A DNA stretch of 64,000 bases from Serinus canaria (taxonomy: Eukaryota; Chordata; Aves; Passeriformes; Fringillidae), in NCBI RefSeq assembly GCF_022539315.1, contig NC_066321.1, positions 1,979,001-2,043,000 of the forward strand, in the 5' to 3' direction. A program made the position numbers and the translations under genes. Numbering within the stretch: position 1 is the first letter of the stretch; each line of letters begins with the position of its first letter. The notes under the pieces were generated by a model that worked only from the letters and a program-made list of their open reading frames with translations, was not told where the DNA came from and did not search any database. Below, in pieces: positions 15,001 to 30,000 of the stretch.

Positions 15001-18000
15001 CCAAACTGATAAACACTGAGGGTCACCCAACCAAAAAATGAAAGAGAAACTTCCTGCCAAAAAGTTCCTTTCAAGGATGACTGGAGTTCATTGCCCACTT
15101 AATGAAAATTGTTTCATTGTTTCTGACTCATCTTCCATCCCCCCAGCTCTAATTTAGGTCCAAGTTTACCAACTTCATCTCTTTGCTAATCACCAATTAC
15201 TTTAGCTGCATCTCCATGTTATTGATGCTACAAATATTCTTGGAAGATTATGAAGCATGCTGGAATAATTGCAACAGTTCAAGGTTTTTTTCTTTACGTT
15301 CAGCTCAGCATCACCTGTGTTGGTGCCACTGAGGTCAACTAATACCTGGAACTTTGCTTATTCACAAATTCCAGCCTTTACAAATAAATCAACTTTTTTC
15401 TGCTTGGAACCACTGATCCAAATAAACAAATGTAAAAAATATTAAAATCTTAGGCTACCAGAATCCCAGCAAAACATAATTTGCCAGAAATACTCCCCAG
15501 TAAGTATGGATTATAGTATGTGTCCTCCTGGCATTTTCCATCAGTTTACATAACTTCCCTGGCCAAAGTGGGCATTGCTGCTATTTGTGCTTTAAGATTA
15601 AAATAGAATTTCTAAGCAGTTTATGTAGCATAAAGCTGCCTTGTATCACACCTAGTCCACCCAGAATATGTGTGAAAAACTATCTTGGAGCAGTATCTGA
15701 TATTTATCTTCAGCTCAAATACCTTCTGTAATTCTGTCCAGAAAGACTGTGAGTCTCAACAAGACAAAGAAAACTCTGGCATAATATATTTAACATTTTT
15801 AGACATGTTTATTAACAGTATTCACAGTGTTTCTGGCAGTGTCCAACAAAGAACAGAATAAAATACATTCCTCCACCAGCAGCTCGCTTTCAGTTCATTC
15901 AGCCTGCCTCGCTTCCAAGTTTGTTTCTTTTATTAAGGAGAGAAACAATTCCTTTTAGTTGATTTTCCTCCATCACCTCTCTGGTCTCTATTGCATCAGA
16001 GAACCATGAGTACATTATTTCCAAAATCTCCTATTTTGTAAATAAACAGTAAAAATTGGACACTTCAGCATGCTGGTGAGAAATGATGCAATAATTGAAT
16101 CAAAGGTTTTGCTACAAAGGTACCTGCTGGGAGGGATCCAAGTGCCCAAATAACCTCCTGAACCACATCCTGCAAAGGACAAACATGAATTGTGTGCCAA
16201 GGAACAACTGAACTGCAAAAGTGTCACTTGTCAACAGAACATCAACCAAAAGAAATGGGAGAATTAATCCACAGCCCACGAGCTTAGATTAATGAGATCT
16301 TGTAAGACATAAACTAAACTCATGCAGAATATTTTGTTTTATCTATAAAATAAACTCAGAGTTCCCTGCTGAAATGGAATTGTTCAGTTTTAGCCAAACT
16401 CAGAGAGAAGGGGCTGTTACCCAGAACAGCCTGAACCCAGTGCCTGCACAGCAGCCCTGCCCTGCTAGAGCTCTCTAAGAGCAGCAGGACAAAGGCTCAT
16501 TTCATCCCAAAAACTCTTCTGCTTTATGGATCTGCACTTACAGAGGACTTTGGAGTGAACAGGTAAGCAAGACAACCTCTCTCCTGCTCCCTGCATCAGT
16601 ACAGGCACCCAGGAGGCAGCCAGGCAGCTTCAGTTACTCCTTCTCAGGACTAGGAGGGACAAAACCACAAAAGTGAGGCTGGCTCATGAAAGCTGCAAGC
16701 CCAAGAGCCAGGATGAGGCTCAGCAGCTGCTGCACACGGACAGAGCATCAGCACAGAGCCAGAACCAAACCCAGCAGCAAAACCCCCACCTTCACCAGCA
16801 CTCAATTCTTCCAGAACTCGAGAAGATACTGGAATTTACATCTATACATGGATTTCTGAGTCCTGGATTTCTGAGTCCTCCCACTGTAGCAACTCTGACC
16901 ACAAGACAAAGGTTCCTCAGGGGTTAAGGAGGGGTTGGACAGACCCCACAACAATCCCAGGGCTTGGAACTCACGTTGGATGTGGATGAACTGCTTTGGT
17001 TGCTTGAACTCTCCTTTGTACAGACGATTGTAGTAGTTGACATTGCTCTCTGCTTCAGGGACTGGGATAACCATGCTCTCCTTCTTTTCTCTGAAAACTT
17101 GCTGTGCTGAGATGGCCCGTTGCAAATGATGTTCCTGCAAGGGCAAAATGGGAGAGTTCATTTTATTATCTGTCCAAAGTGCATAAAAAGACAGCCAGCC
17201 TCTTCTCCCACTCTTTTCCTTCAGGATAACAGAGTGGAGGCTTTGCTGGGCTTTAGAGGCCAGCAGGATCCTTGTGCCCAGCTGTGTTCTCCACCTTTTA
17301 GGGTTCCTAAGTGATGGGAATCTTAAAACTGCAGTGAATGAACTACAAACAGATGAAGAGAACCCTTTGTTCAGACACAGCCCACACCTTCCACCAGACT
17401 GGGAAAAAAGAAACATTCAAACTCCACAAAATAACCTCAGCAGAAAATCAGGGCTGGGGAAAGCCAAACCCAAACCTGTCAGAAAGAAAGTGTATGCAAG
17501 ATCAGGCCTTTAAAGTCAAAAGAATAGCAAATTTCATCATTCCTGTCTTCCCAGCAATCCCTACTGTCCTGCTGTTAGAAGTTAGCAAGCTAAGAGCAAC
17601 AGGAAGAAGAGTTCTCACAGAATAACACCTGAAAAGCAAGGGCCCCCCAAACAGGTATCCCTTCATTTTATTCTTATGGGACAGAAGTCACAAATTCCAC
17701 AGATTCACTTCAGGTGAAAGAGAGATCACAATAAATGTAGCAGTTCACAAAGATTTTTCCCCACATAATTTGATTAGTTAATTTATTAGTTAACTCAGTG
17801 ACAACCATCTACTGCTGCAAGTCAGAGTGAAGCTGTAGCTTCCCCCTTGAAAAACTTTTCATGTTAAAACTTAAACCACTAAAAAATATCTCAGGCTAAG
17901 ACACCAAGGCTGCCTTCTGTGTGTCCAGGGGAGTGACAGGACATTCCTCACCAGGACAGATCTCAGACCCTCACAGCCCTTGGAAAAGTGAAGTACCAAG

Positions 18001-21000
18001 TTCTCCAAATCCAGTTTAACCTGAGAAAACTACAATCTCCCAGATGAACCAGGAGTAAAGGTTTCATTCTGCTTTTACTGCTCTTCCCCAAAGCCTCCCA
18101 GATTTGAGGGGAGGGAGGGAGAGCAGAATATCAACTGGAAATGCAAGCTCAGCTCTGTCACAGATCCATGGGACCTTACTAAGTTCCAGGGGCTGCAGGC
18201 TGTCCCCAGCCATTCCCACACACCCCACTGCAGGAACAGCACTTGTTTGAGCAGGGAAAAACACACACACTAAAAGGGTTTGCTGCTTTCTGTTCCTCCC
18301 TTTGGCTTTCCAGGGTGCCCCTCCCCACAGTTAACACTCCCAAGAGGCCAGGATCAACAGCAGGAATGGGAAGGTGCCAGCATTCCAGTGCCTGCCTGGC
18401 ACTGCAGCCTGGCACACACGGCAGGCTGGCACTCACACACTCTGCTACCCACTTGGAAACTCCCTCAAGAACAAGATTTCTTCCTCTTTAATTCTAGAGA
18501 ACGGTGTCTTTAAAAAGGGGGAGTGAAAGAAAACCCTTTTAAAATATGTAAATGATACTTAATGAACGATCCCCTTTTAAATGTTAAGATTTACAGAAAC
18601 ACAAATAATGCAATTCCTGCAAAATCAGAGCAGCTCTGGGAATCTCCTGCAGCAGATGAAGCAACATTAAATCAATCAGGCTCCCAAGTGAGTGCTATTA
18701 GAATTAAGACAAGCATGCAATCCAATAGCTGCTGTGATCTGCCTGAGTTACTCCACACTGAGTAAATCTGTCACTCCACCATTAAAACGTGTCTTGGAGA
18801 GCTTGGCAGTGCTGAGTAATTCAACTCCACAGAAATGGTTTCATTACTGGGCTGCTTTCAACTGTGTACCAACAGCCCAGAGCCCAGAACTGCTGGAAGG
18901 AAGGGTTTGATCTGTCCAGAACTCAGAGCACCTTCAGGTTCTGCAGCCCACTGAGGGGTAGTTGAGATGAGTAATTCAGGCTCTGAGCTGCTGCAAGCAC
19001 ACAGGAGTTCCCAAGGAAGGCTGACAATAGGTGCTAACACTCATTTCACTATAAAAAGCCTTGGAGCAGAACACAGCTTTCAAACAGAGATTTCAGCTTT
19101 CAGCACTGCTGCTGTCACTCCTCACACAGCAGAGCTCCAAAACAGAGAGATTAGCTTTGCAAATTTTAAAATTAGGGGGAAAACCTCAAATCTTTCTGCT
19201 GAGCATCAAGTACAGGAAAATTTAAACTTTAACTCCTGGAACAACTCTGTTTAAACCAACCATGAAGATTTTTATAAAAAAGCTGGGCTAATTAAATGGA
19301 TTTATTAAACCCGAAGTGGTGTTTTTACAGGTAAATTTATTACCAACGCAACTTTTGGTCTAGTTTTCACTTTTTTCTGATGGTTTTGAAAGACACACAG
19401 TATTTTAAGCTCACACTTTGTTCTGCAGTAGGGCAGAGGCAAAGGTCTTACAGAAAATAAAGGAGCATTAGAGAACCAGTGATGACAGCAAACAGAACGT
19501 GCTGCCATGGGAATAAAAAGGAGCTCCTGACAAAGAGTGATTACCCATTAATTCCTTAAAAAGCACATCCAGACCTTTCTCTCCAGTATGAAGACAAAAT
19601 TTCAAACAAACACAGCTTAGACTGGGCTATTTCTTCAACCAGCAGCATTAGAGAGATGTAAATGTTTAGTGTGTGTAACACTCACTGCTGCCTGAGCACA
19701 TTTACACACTGAACCAGAGCTGCTCTCTGAACCCCTCTGAGACACCACAATCCTTCCTTCCATTTCTCCTCAGGAGGGAAAAAATCCCAAAATTCCTGCA
19801 ATCCTGGTACATTTACACACTGAACCAGAGCTGCTCTCTGAACCCCTCTGAGACACCACGATCCTTCCTTCCATTTCTCTCAGGAGGGAAAAAATCCCAA
19901 AATTCCTGCAATCCTGGTGTCTAAACCACTCAGTTTTGGCTGCAGACATTCAGAGCCAGGTTCCAAGTCCAGCTGAGAGCAAGGCACCTTCACTGCCATT
20001 CCCTTCATCCCTGAAACCCCACAGATTTCATGGTCCCCTCAACTTCCCATCTGGGAGTTTCTGCACTACAAAACAGAGGCAAACATCAGTAATAACCCAA
20101 CAGGTATTGATCCTATTGCCCTGAAGTTATTTTTGTTAAGCTTTAAGGCAAACAGTGATCTAATGGTACTTTTTACATCTTTTTTACCAGTATCATGGAA
20201 TCACAGAATAGTTTGGGTTGAAATCATCTCATTCCAGCCCCTGCCATCAGCAGGGATGCCTCAAACTGCTCCTATGTCCTTTTATCCCACAAACCAGAGC
20301 ACTTGGACCCCACAGAGCAGGCAGGGTTCTCCTTTCCTTTAATCTTTAAGTCCCCTGCTGCCACCCCCAGGTAATCTCTGAGAAACAGCGTTTATCAAAC
20401 TTTGAGTAACTGCAAGTTGTTTGGTTGAGCATGGTTGGAGATGCCCATGGCTGAACACCATCTTACACTGAAAAGTTCATCCTAAATACCAAACTCCAGT
20501 GAGCAATTCCATATTGGATACAAACCCCTAGACAACAAAGCTTTAGGATTAAATTTACCTGTTCCCATCTTCACTCCTTAAAACTACACCATACAAGCAA
20601 AGCTACACCTCCTTAGGTTGCTTCACTGTTTCAACCCCATAGATCTCCAGGCAAGTGGGATGGAAAAGGGAATTTATCAACAAATTCATCAATTTATCAA
20701 CTTTTCCTATTGAAAATATTGACTGGAGTCAGCCTTCCAATCTACCTGTGCCAACAGAATTAAAATTAGAAAACAATTAAAATGTACGAAAGTCTAAATA
20801 TTTCACTTGTTAAATATTATATTCGAATTGGGACATTTTAAAAAAGGAAATTTTTATCTTTAATATGGAGATTCAGAAGCTGAAGTACAGAACTGTAGTG
20901 GGAAATGTGCAGACTCATCTTGCAAAGCCTCAAGCACAGCGAGTAACACCTCTTGACAGCACTTCCAGAAAGAAGTGTCAGAAAGCTCAAAAGCTAATTT

Positions 21001-24000
21001 GGTCAGAAGCCTCCCTGCCTTGGAAAGCCTCAGCCCCATCTCCTCCCTCTCTGCACACAAACACTTTTTTTAGATAAGATTCCCAAGAGCAAAAGTGTAA
21101 ACTCAAGCAGCAGCTTTTGTTTTCTCGTGCAGTTAACCCTTTCAATCCCACAGAGCTGTTTCCCTCTCTTCCCCCCCCCTGCTGTGGGATGGACAGAGGA
21201 CAAGTGAAGTGAGGAGTCACACAGAGAGCAGGAAATCAGCATGTGCACCACAAGAATTCCCACCCCTGAGAGCTGAAACCCACTGCTTAATTCCCAACTG
21301 ATTCTGAAAAATGAGCCTTTCAGTCATTAGCAAAGCTGATAATGTGCATTTTTCTACTGATTTGATAAAGACCTAATCTAGTCAGGAATCAGAGCTGTTT
21401 ACTCTTGCATAGAGTGTCCCCTTAAAACATTGGATTAATTACCAAGTAATGCAGGGCACTGAGAAAACCATAAATATCCAAAAATCCAAATATTGGATTA
21501 ATTTTCAAGCAATGCAGGGCACTGGGAAAATCCATAAAAATCCAAATATTGAGTGGAAACCAACACACCCAAACCAAGGCTTTGAGGACAACTGCACTCA
21601 GTATCCTAAAGGAGTTTCCAACACTGAGAGGAAGGAAGCTGGAGGAAACCCACAAGAAACAGAAGATACACAAGTGGAGAGGGCTCATGGAACCACTTCT
21701 CAGTTTCACTTTTGGCCATATCAAGTTTTTCCAACATGATATCCTCCACCCTTTCTTAAAAAAAGAAATAATCACAAGAACCACCTGCCCCACTCTTGCC
21801 TTCCAGACTGCTGAACTGTGACTACAGGCCAAAAAAATGTACTAAGGGTTGGCTCAGTGAGGAGAGGCAGGGGAAAGAGAATCATATGGGGCTGCTCCAT
21901 CCTAAAAATTCACACACATCCCTGGAATGGGTGAAATCCATCTCTGGCAGGGTGGGCAGGCCCTGGCACAGGTGCCCAGAGCAGCTGGGGCTATCCCTGG
22001 GAGTGCCCAAGGCTCCAGGGCTTGGAACAACCTGGGACAGTGGGAGGTGTCCCTGCCATGGCAGGGGTGGCACTGGATGGGCTTTAAGTCCCTTCCAACC
22101 CAAACCAGTCAGGGATTCGCTGACTTTTCCATCACTTTCTTCCCTTTCCCAGCTACTAAACAACTGCAACTTCCCAAAGCAGCACCAAAGCCAAGCCAGT
22201 CTGGGACTACTGGACATAAATGAATGTTATGTCCATCCCCTGAAGGCCTCTTAGGGTTGGATGACCCAAGAAAGGGTCCCCAACACTCCTGAGCCCTGCA
22301 GCCCTGGGTGACACCTCCTGTCTCCAGGTGAAGATGTCTCCAGAGGAGAGGAGGTGTGAATCTGAATGAGGAAACTCCAGTTTGTCCCAAACAATGCCCA
22401 GGAATGCCTTTCTTCCCCCTCTGGGGTGCAAGGGAAGCACTTTAGGAAATGAGGGTGGCAATGAGCCCACAGAGCCTGATAAAGGGACAGGGACATGAGC
22501 ACACATCACAACCATTCTTGTGTTTCTTTCTGCAGCAACCAACAGAAAAGGAGGAATAAACATTTCTCTAAAAAACTTTAATTCAGAAAAAGGAAACAAT
22601 TCCATTGCAGCCATTCCACGTCAAATTGGACATGAAACAACTGGGAGATATCCCAAATATCACCCCAAGTGCAACAGCAGTAATGTTTGAGAACATGAGC
22701 AATCTCTCATCCCTGTAAATAATGATTACTCACTACTTACGAGCATATGGACACACAACTGTCACTGTCTAGGAAATGTCAAAAACCCCACAGCAACTAA
22801 AATTCTGTATTTTAAAGCTACAATTATTTACACAAGTGCCCAGTCTACCAAAACATGAACATAAACTAATTATTAAAAATCAAATTATTTTTATAACGAT
22901 AAATTGAATTATTTAAAAAATCCTTTTGGAAAAGTTGTTTGTGGTACTAGAAAAGAAATTTGGGGGGGAAGGAGGGGGATTTTTTTCCAAAAAATGTTTT
23001 AAGAGAATATAGTTACAAATAATGTAACATGTAGTCCAAAGAGCTCCTTGGGATACACTGGCATCACTCCCAAGGTAAAAAATGATTCCATTAGGAATCT
23101 TGATTATCCCAATCCAAGCAGGATGGCAAGGCCCGGAGCTAGAGGAATATTCTCTCATTTTTCATGTCAGGAACCCCACGATGCATTTTGAAAGGCTGAG
23201 ACCCCCCCAACAAGGAGCTTTTCCCTTTACCAAAGCCAGCAGTACCCACAGAGCCCGAACTCTGTTTGGTGCTGGCTGCTCTCAGCAGCACCTCCATGTG
23301 ACTGTGAGTCACAGAAGGCTCCTGGAGCAGGAGAGTCACTGGGAGGGAGAGCTGGGAATTCTCCAGCAGAGCTGCCAGCAGACCACAGCACCTCTCCCTC
23401 TCCTCTGCACTCTGCATTTAACCTCAGCCTGTGGGGAGCAGCTTCATCCCAGGATTCATACCCGGAGTTTTTATTTAACTGAGGCACACACCTACAGCAG
23501 GGAATGTGGATTTTACAGAGTTTTTAAACAAATGGTGTTTTCATTGCCAAAGTGATGCCACCTGGAGTGCTCAGACCTGAGGAACCACACAGAAATCCCT
23601 GATTTTATCATTAAAAACAATGTCACAGATTGGCACTACACCTTGGACAACTTAGGAAAAGGTTAGAGAAATTAAAACACACATGCAGTAATTGATAAAA
23701 ATCAAAATTATTAAAAATTAACTACAAAATTCCATTTTAAACCAAATACCTTTAACTCAAGAAACATGAATTACTATTTTTTTTACGTTCTGTAGTATCA
23801 GTGTCTCCCTTAATTATCCAGTCTCTGGATACCACTGCAGACAGAGTGGTTTGTTTACATCCAAGTCTGGCACAGGGAATCCGACATCACCGGGATGCTT
23901 CAAAGTAGAAACAGTTTGTTTTATGCAACACAGACTGGTCTGAGATCCACCAAGTGTGAGCTGCAGCCAGAGAAACGGCACAAAGCTGAGAAAAACAAAT

Positions 24001-27000
24001 TATAAATTCCAATGTAAACAACAGCAACACCCCAGGAAGGGGGAGGAACGGGAGCGTTTCTGCTGGCTGAGAAGTGATCCGAGGGTGAAGTGCTCTGTGT
24101 GTCCCGGGGGACAGGAGCAGACAGGAGGTCACTGATACAGAAACCTGATGGAAAAACTCCAGCACCAACGGGGGAGAGCCTCCGAGTGAAGCTGAGCCAA
24201 TCTCCAGCTGAAGATGATACAAAAACGTCTCACATTGAACAAATCTGTCAATGGGGAAGAGCTGAGCACCCAAACTTGAGAGACCAGAGGTGTAAATGTG
24301 TTAATCACAATTAGAATCACACAAAGGAAATCGGGGAAATTAACAAATATGATTTTTTTTCTGCAAATTTCTGCTCCCTTACATTTGCAGCATTCCACCT
24401 GCCATGGACAGAGAGAGTATTTCAATCCATTTCAGCTCCACTACACTGTGATTATTATACATTAACAAGTAGGAATTTGCAAAAATCAAAGTTTTTAAAT
24501 AGTATATTCTGAAATACTTATTATTTTCTCAGAACTAGTCAACAGTACTTTCAAAATTATGACAGTCTGTACTGATAATACTTTTAGTCTCACAAAATTA
24601 TTCTTCCTACTTCTTACACCCTTTTACATACAGGAATTCAGTTCTAGTTCCATTCGTCTCTACTTGTTACAGAAACTTCAGTTCTACGATTATCTTCACC
24701 ACCACTGGCTTTCAGGACACCCAAGGTTTATGTAAATATTAAATGAGGTATTTGCGTTTCCAAAAGCTGAAGTGTTAGAATGATAAATATGCTATGGCAT
24801 AAACACGGCATTGTTTATTAGCCTTGTTGGCAAAATAAATTACAAATAACCTTGTGAACATCTAGCATCAGTCAGAATGATCTTTCTTACGAAAAATAAT
24901 TAAGAACGGAGGTTACTATAAGCAGATTTAATGTCTGTTGATCCAAATTGTTCAAGCAGGACATTTCAACCGGTTTCAGTCAAAACAGAAATTGTACCAA
25001 GCTGCTTCCTGCTCTGTTCTGCCAAGCAGGAGCACTGTGAAGTCTGGCACTCTGTAAATCCAAGGAAGCCCCAGCTATTTCTTTCCAAGGTTTCCTTAAA
25101 TTGAAGGAAAGAGAAAGACTGCTCCCCGCGTTTGAGCCGTCCCAGAGCCGAGCCATTCAGCTCGGCGAGGCCGATTCCCAAGCGCTCTCCTGAGCTTTTG
25201 TCATGGAATTCCACCTCCCGCCGAGGAGCCCTTCCCACCAGGGAAAGTTCCTGCATAATGACCCGAGGTGTGACTCAATTAACGGCTCCCATTGTGCTGC
25301 AGGGCCACGGGCACCAAACCCGCCCGGGCAGCTCTCCCAGCCCTGCCCGCTGACCCCGCGCAGCCTCTGGCCTGCAGCAAAATCGCAGCTTTATCTAAAT
25401 GACCGCGCGGTGCTAAGATAGGGCTGAACCCATCTAACCCCGGCGTGACACCGCCGCTCCGCTCCCACCTCTACCCCCACGTGCTCCCGCCCAAAGGATG
25501 GATGATCCGCGGTCCCACCTGGCTGCCACCACCCTTTAGCAAGCCCCCAAAAAGCACAATGTCCCCTCTACCTGCAGGTCGGTTCCTCTGGCTCAGCCCT
25601 ATCTTAAAAGCACACTCGGGGATCATTGACATTTGTCCCGGGCTGAGCTGATATCCCAAGCACTTGTGACAGGTTTGCTGATAGGTGTTAATGTGATAAG
25701 CCCTAATAAACTGCTCGTGAGGTGGAGACTGAAGAGCAAATCTAGGTCGAGTTTAACTTCAGCCACAACAAATGAAACGTGGAGCTCCTCAGTTTAAGAG
25801 CTCTCCAGAGCTCAGCTGGTCGAGGTAAATTCTGATTCACCGTTATCAAACGGGACATTAAACACGGCCCAGAGATGCTGCAGGTGACAGCACAGCAAGG
25901 ATAAAGATCAGAGCTGGAAACTGAAATAATGCCTGGGAAATGGAACTGAAATGGGCACTTGGGAGGAACATCACTGCACAGAGCAATGGGACTTGGAGGA
26001 GGGAGAAAAGTACAGGAGATGAAGGCAGCGAAAGATCTCAAACAAAACTGAAGTTCAAAATTCTGTGAATAAAAATCACAGCCCAGCATTTCGCTGCCTA
26101 ATGCCAAACATACTTCAGTAATCTCAGCAGCCTCCCAATACTCCCCTAGTAAGTAAATAAATACAGGTGCTTAATCTAACTGAGGAATAACTTACACTGG
26201 GAATTTTATTTCCCCACCAGATAACCCAGCTGATTTTAGTCAAACAAACCCAATTCCTTTCCTAAGCAAAGCATGCTCTTGATTTCAGCTGGTTTTGCAT
26301 GGAAATACAATCCTTGGAGTTTCTCACATGGATTCCCATGCAGTCTTTCCGAGGGATTTCTGTTTTACAGGATATTTGCATGGTTGGAGCTGAAGTTATC
26401 CTCTCTTGGCCTCCAGTTTTACTCACTGCTGTCTGGGCTTCTTTGTTCTACAAAGCCTCTCGTTTGTAGGAACTTTGAGGGTTCAACCACAGGTTATGAG
26501 TGCACAGCCCACACACAAACATCCAGTTAAGAGCAGGTTCTGTCCATGTGGGCAGTGATTTATGTGTATTTGTGTTTTTAAACCCAGACCTGAGTGCATC
26601 AGGCAGCACCAGGCAGGTACTTCTGAGCAGCAGCTTAAGTAAATCCTCACACATTTGATACTCTCCCAGTTCCCTGTAGCAGAGGGAAATATTCATTATG
26701 GATATTTCTGCTGATACAGTTTAACAGGAAAACCAGGACTTGTGCAAAGCTAAAAGCTTCCTGCTTTGAAAGGAGAATGAAAAAGCTGTTCCAGGAGTAT
26801 CACCACCTCAAAGCCTGAGAATGAGCACTTCAAGTTCCAGCATTACAAAAGAAACTGAATGAAGGAAAAAAAAAAAAAAAAGAAAAAGAATTTCAAGTTA
26901 ACTACTTCCAGTCAAAATAATCAGAAGTGAACGTAGTATTTAATGATCAGAGAAGGCTCATCCCGAGGTGATCCCTGAAGGGCTGGGAAGGAAAGTCCCT

Positions 27001-30000
27001 TCCCACGGGTACGGTGTCAGCATTCCTGCAGCGTCAAAGCACGTCCTTAAATTGCCATTCCTGCACTTTTCCTCTCTAGCCTCAGGCCTGTGATGCCGTG
27101 CCAAGCTGAAGTGTAAATGAACGGATGTGCAAACAAGCGCTGAGATGAGGGCTCCGATAGCTCCGACCAGGCAATCCCGGGATCACCCATTACCACCACA
27201 TTTTCAGCTTCCTCACACCTCGGGTAAATTCACTTCCCAGAGCCTCCCGTGTGAATGTGCCTCATTACCAAGCAGGATTTCGCCTCACAACTCGGCAACT
27301 CGGCCATCTCCAGTAATAGGTATTCAAATAAAAACACATTTATGTGGTAAGAAACAAACCCAAGCCTTATCTATTCTGCAACTTTCTCCCTTTCCAGTCA
27401 AAACAATTCATTAGCATTAGGAAATACGAGTCTTACTCATCAGGAAAAAAAAAAAAAAAAAAAGGAAAAGAAAACCCACAAGTGTCCCTGCTCAGTTTCT
27501 GAAGTCCCAAAACACTTTCCTGCTTCTGCTTAACTGCGATCGCTCTCTCACGTGAGCTTAAAAACAAACCAACACAATTTTCTTCCTCAGGTTTAATTTA
27601 GAGCAAATTATAAACATTTGTAACATAAACATTGCTACAGAAGAGAAACCTAATTCTTTCACAGCTGGAATCTCCAAGTGAGAGAGATGAGCTGCTGATT
27701 TGTGAAATGCTGCGAGTGGATATAAATCTCTGAGATACTCATACAGAAACAGTTCCAGAATATTCATCAAGAATAAATGGACCAAAATCCGCACTTCTGC
27801 ATGTACAAAAGATCAATCACCAGCTAATTAAACCACATGCCTGCACCAGCGAGGCTGAGTTGTAAAGAACAGGGCAGACATGTCACCCAAGCGTTTTAAA
27901 CCCTGCAAATCTGTAAATAATGTTGATTTCCAGGGGAAGATATCCCGGAAGGTGCTGTCTGACCCCGTGACACCCTGTGCTACAAGAGCTTTCTGGTGCC
28001 ACCGAGGCTTCCCAGAGGGGGCAGCGGGAGGAGAGCGGCGAACTGGGGCCAGAGAAGCACGAGGTCCGCGGCTCTGAACAGCGCCTGGAGAACAGCGGCC
28101 ACCCTGAGGCTGCAGACAACTCTCACTCGGGAAAGGGGCCGTGAGACACCCCAGAAACTGAGGGGGCAGAAATGAGTGTGCAGAGATTTCCCCTCCCTCC
28201 AAAAAGTCCCTTTCCGAATACACCAATTCAATCACAGCACTATGAATTAAATTGCTATGAATTAAAGCTGTTTGGGTATTTCTCAAATATTTATTGCCAC
28301 CCACAACAGCCGTTCCTAGAAGGGATTTCAGATAATTTAAAAAAAGTTATTAATTAAGAATTATCTGTGGTACACTGGGAGAAGGACAAGCCATGAATGA
28401 AATCATCACCACATGGCAATAATCTGAATAATCTAAGAATAGCAGTTTATAATCTTGCCTGGCTGATGCATCTCGCACTATGTTTATACACTGCTTCAGT
28501 CATTTCATTTTGAGACTATTACATAATATATCAAACAGAGCCACATGTCAGGGCTGAGAAAACAAACCTCACTCACACAGAAAAACAACTTTTTAGGACA
28601 ACACTAAAGTAGTTTTATTGAAGTATAAATCTAATCTTCTCAATCATTTAAGCAGCCTTAAGCAGCTTGTTTGCTCAAACTCTTACAGCAATTTTCCATT
28701 AATAACTTTATTTTAAACATGATTTATCAAAATAACAGCAATTTTAAAGAATTAATTTCAATATTAAATGCAAACACAGCACTGCAAGACAGATTTTCGA
28801 GGCTGAGAAAACCAAATTAGTCTTCAATATTGCTTCATTAGTACCCCAGTGTTGTTTCTTTTAACTACAATCCCAGCTTCTAGCAGTGTTACTCTTGGGG
28901 AATTCCTGAAGTTTTGAGTACAATGTATTATACACAGTAAATTAAAAAAATAAAAGCCCACCATGATAAGACAGAGAGCTTCCTTTAATAACAACAGTCA
29001 GGTGAGAAAAAGCAGCGAGGAAAGCGCGGAGCCTCCTTTGACAGCTGTAACCTCGGAAAAGCCAATCCACAGGCACAGAGGTTTGGCTGAGGCGGAGACA
29101 CGGATTCATTGAGGAAATTCTGGAGGGTGCATTTACTATCGGCTCTGCAAGTAGAGACACATCAGGCGACAGCCTCTGTCTGAGCTTACACAAGTCCCAG
29201 GAGCAGAAAATAAACCTTACTCTTACAGAAAAATGTTTGAAGATCAGCAAGACAAAGCAGTACGTTCGAAAGACACCAGAGCTGCATGCGAGCATTTTCA
29301 AAGCTGTCCTGCTGCTCACCAAAACCCCCAGAAACTTATATTTACCTCAGGGCACAAAAGCTTTTCCACCCTTTAACACTACGAGCAGAACACAGATCAC
29401 ACGTCCACGCTGAACACCGGCTGGTTGATTTGGAAATAACATTAAAGCTCCAGCGCTTCACGCAACGCGTCCAGCTGACGCCTGTGCCATGCGATGCACA
29501 CCGAGAAGCAGCACAAACCAGCGGCGTTAAATAACTCCGAGCAGCACCGGGGGTGGCCGCAGGAACACAGACACTGTCCCACACCGGGAGCCAAAGCTGC
29601 TGCGCGTTGCTGTCCCTGCAGCACAAGGTGCACAATCTGTGTGTGTGTGTGTGTGCCGGGCTGTGCCCTCAGCCCCACATGTGCACGAACGCAGGGACTG
29701 ACAGCGGCCCAAACCGCCACACGGAGCTGCCGCCGGGCTCGGCGACACCCGGCCGGACAAGAGGGACAGCCCGGCCGGACGAGAGGGACAGCCCGTCCCG
29801 CTGACCCTCGGAAAGGGAGAAGCCGGCCCGGACCCGCTCGTTCCCTGTGGAGCGGCTCAGCACGGCACCCAGCACTTTCACGCCGCCGCCGCCACCACCT
29901 CCCCAGCCCGAGCGACTTGACAGCCACTCACTACAGCGCTGGCAGGAGTAGTATCAGCTTTAGTCCACAACGCGCCGAGCACCCCGAACCAGTCCACCGG

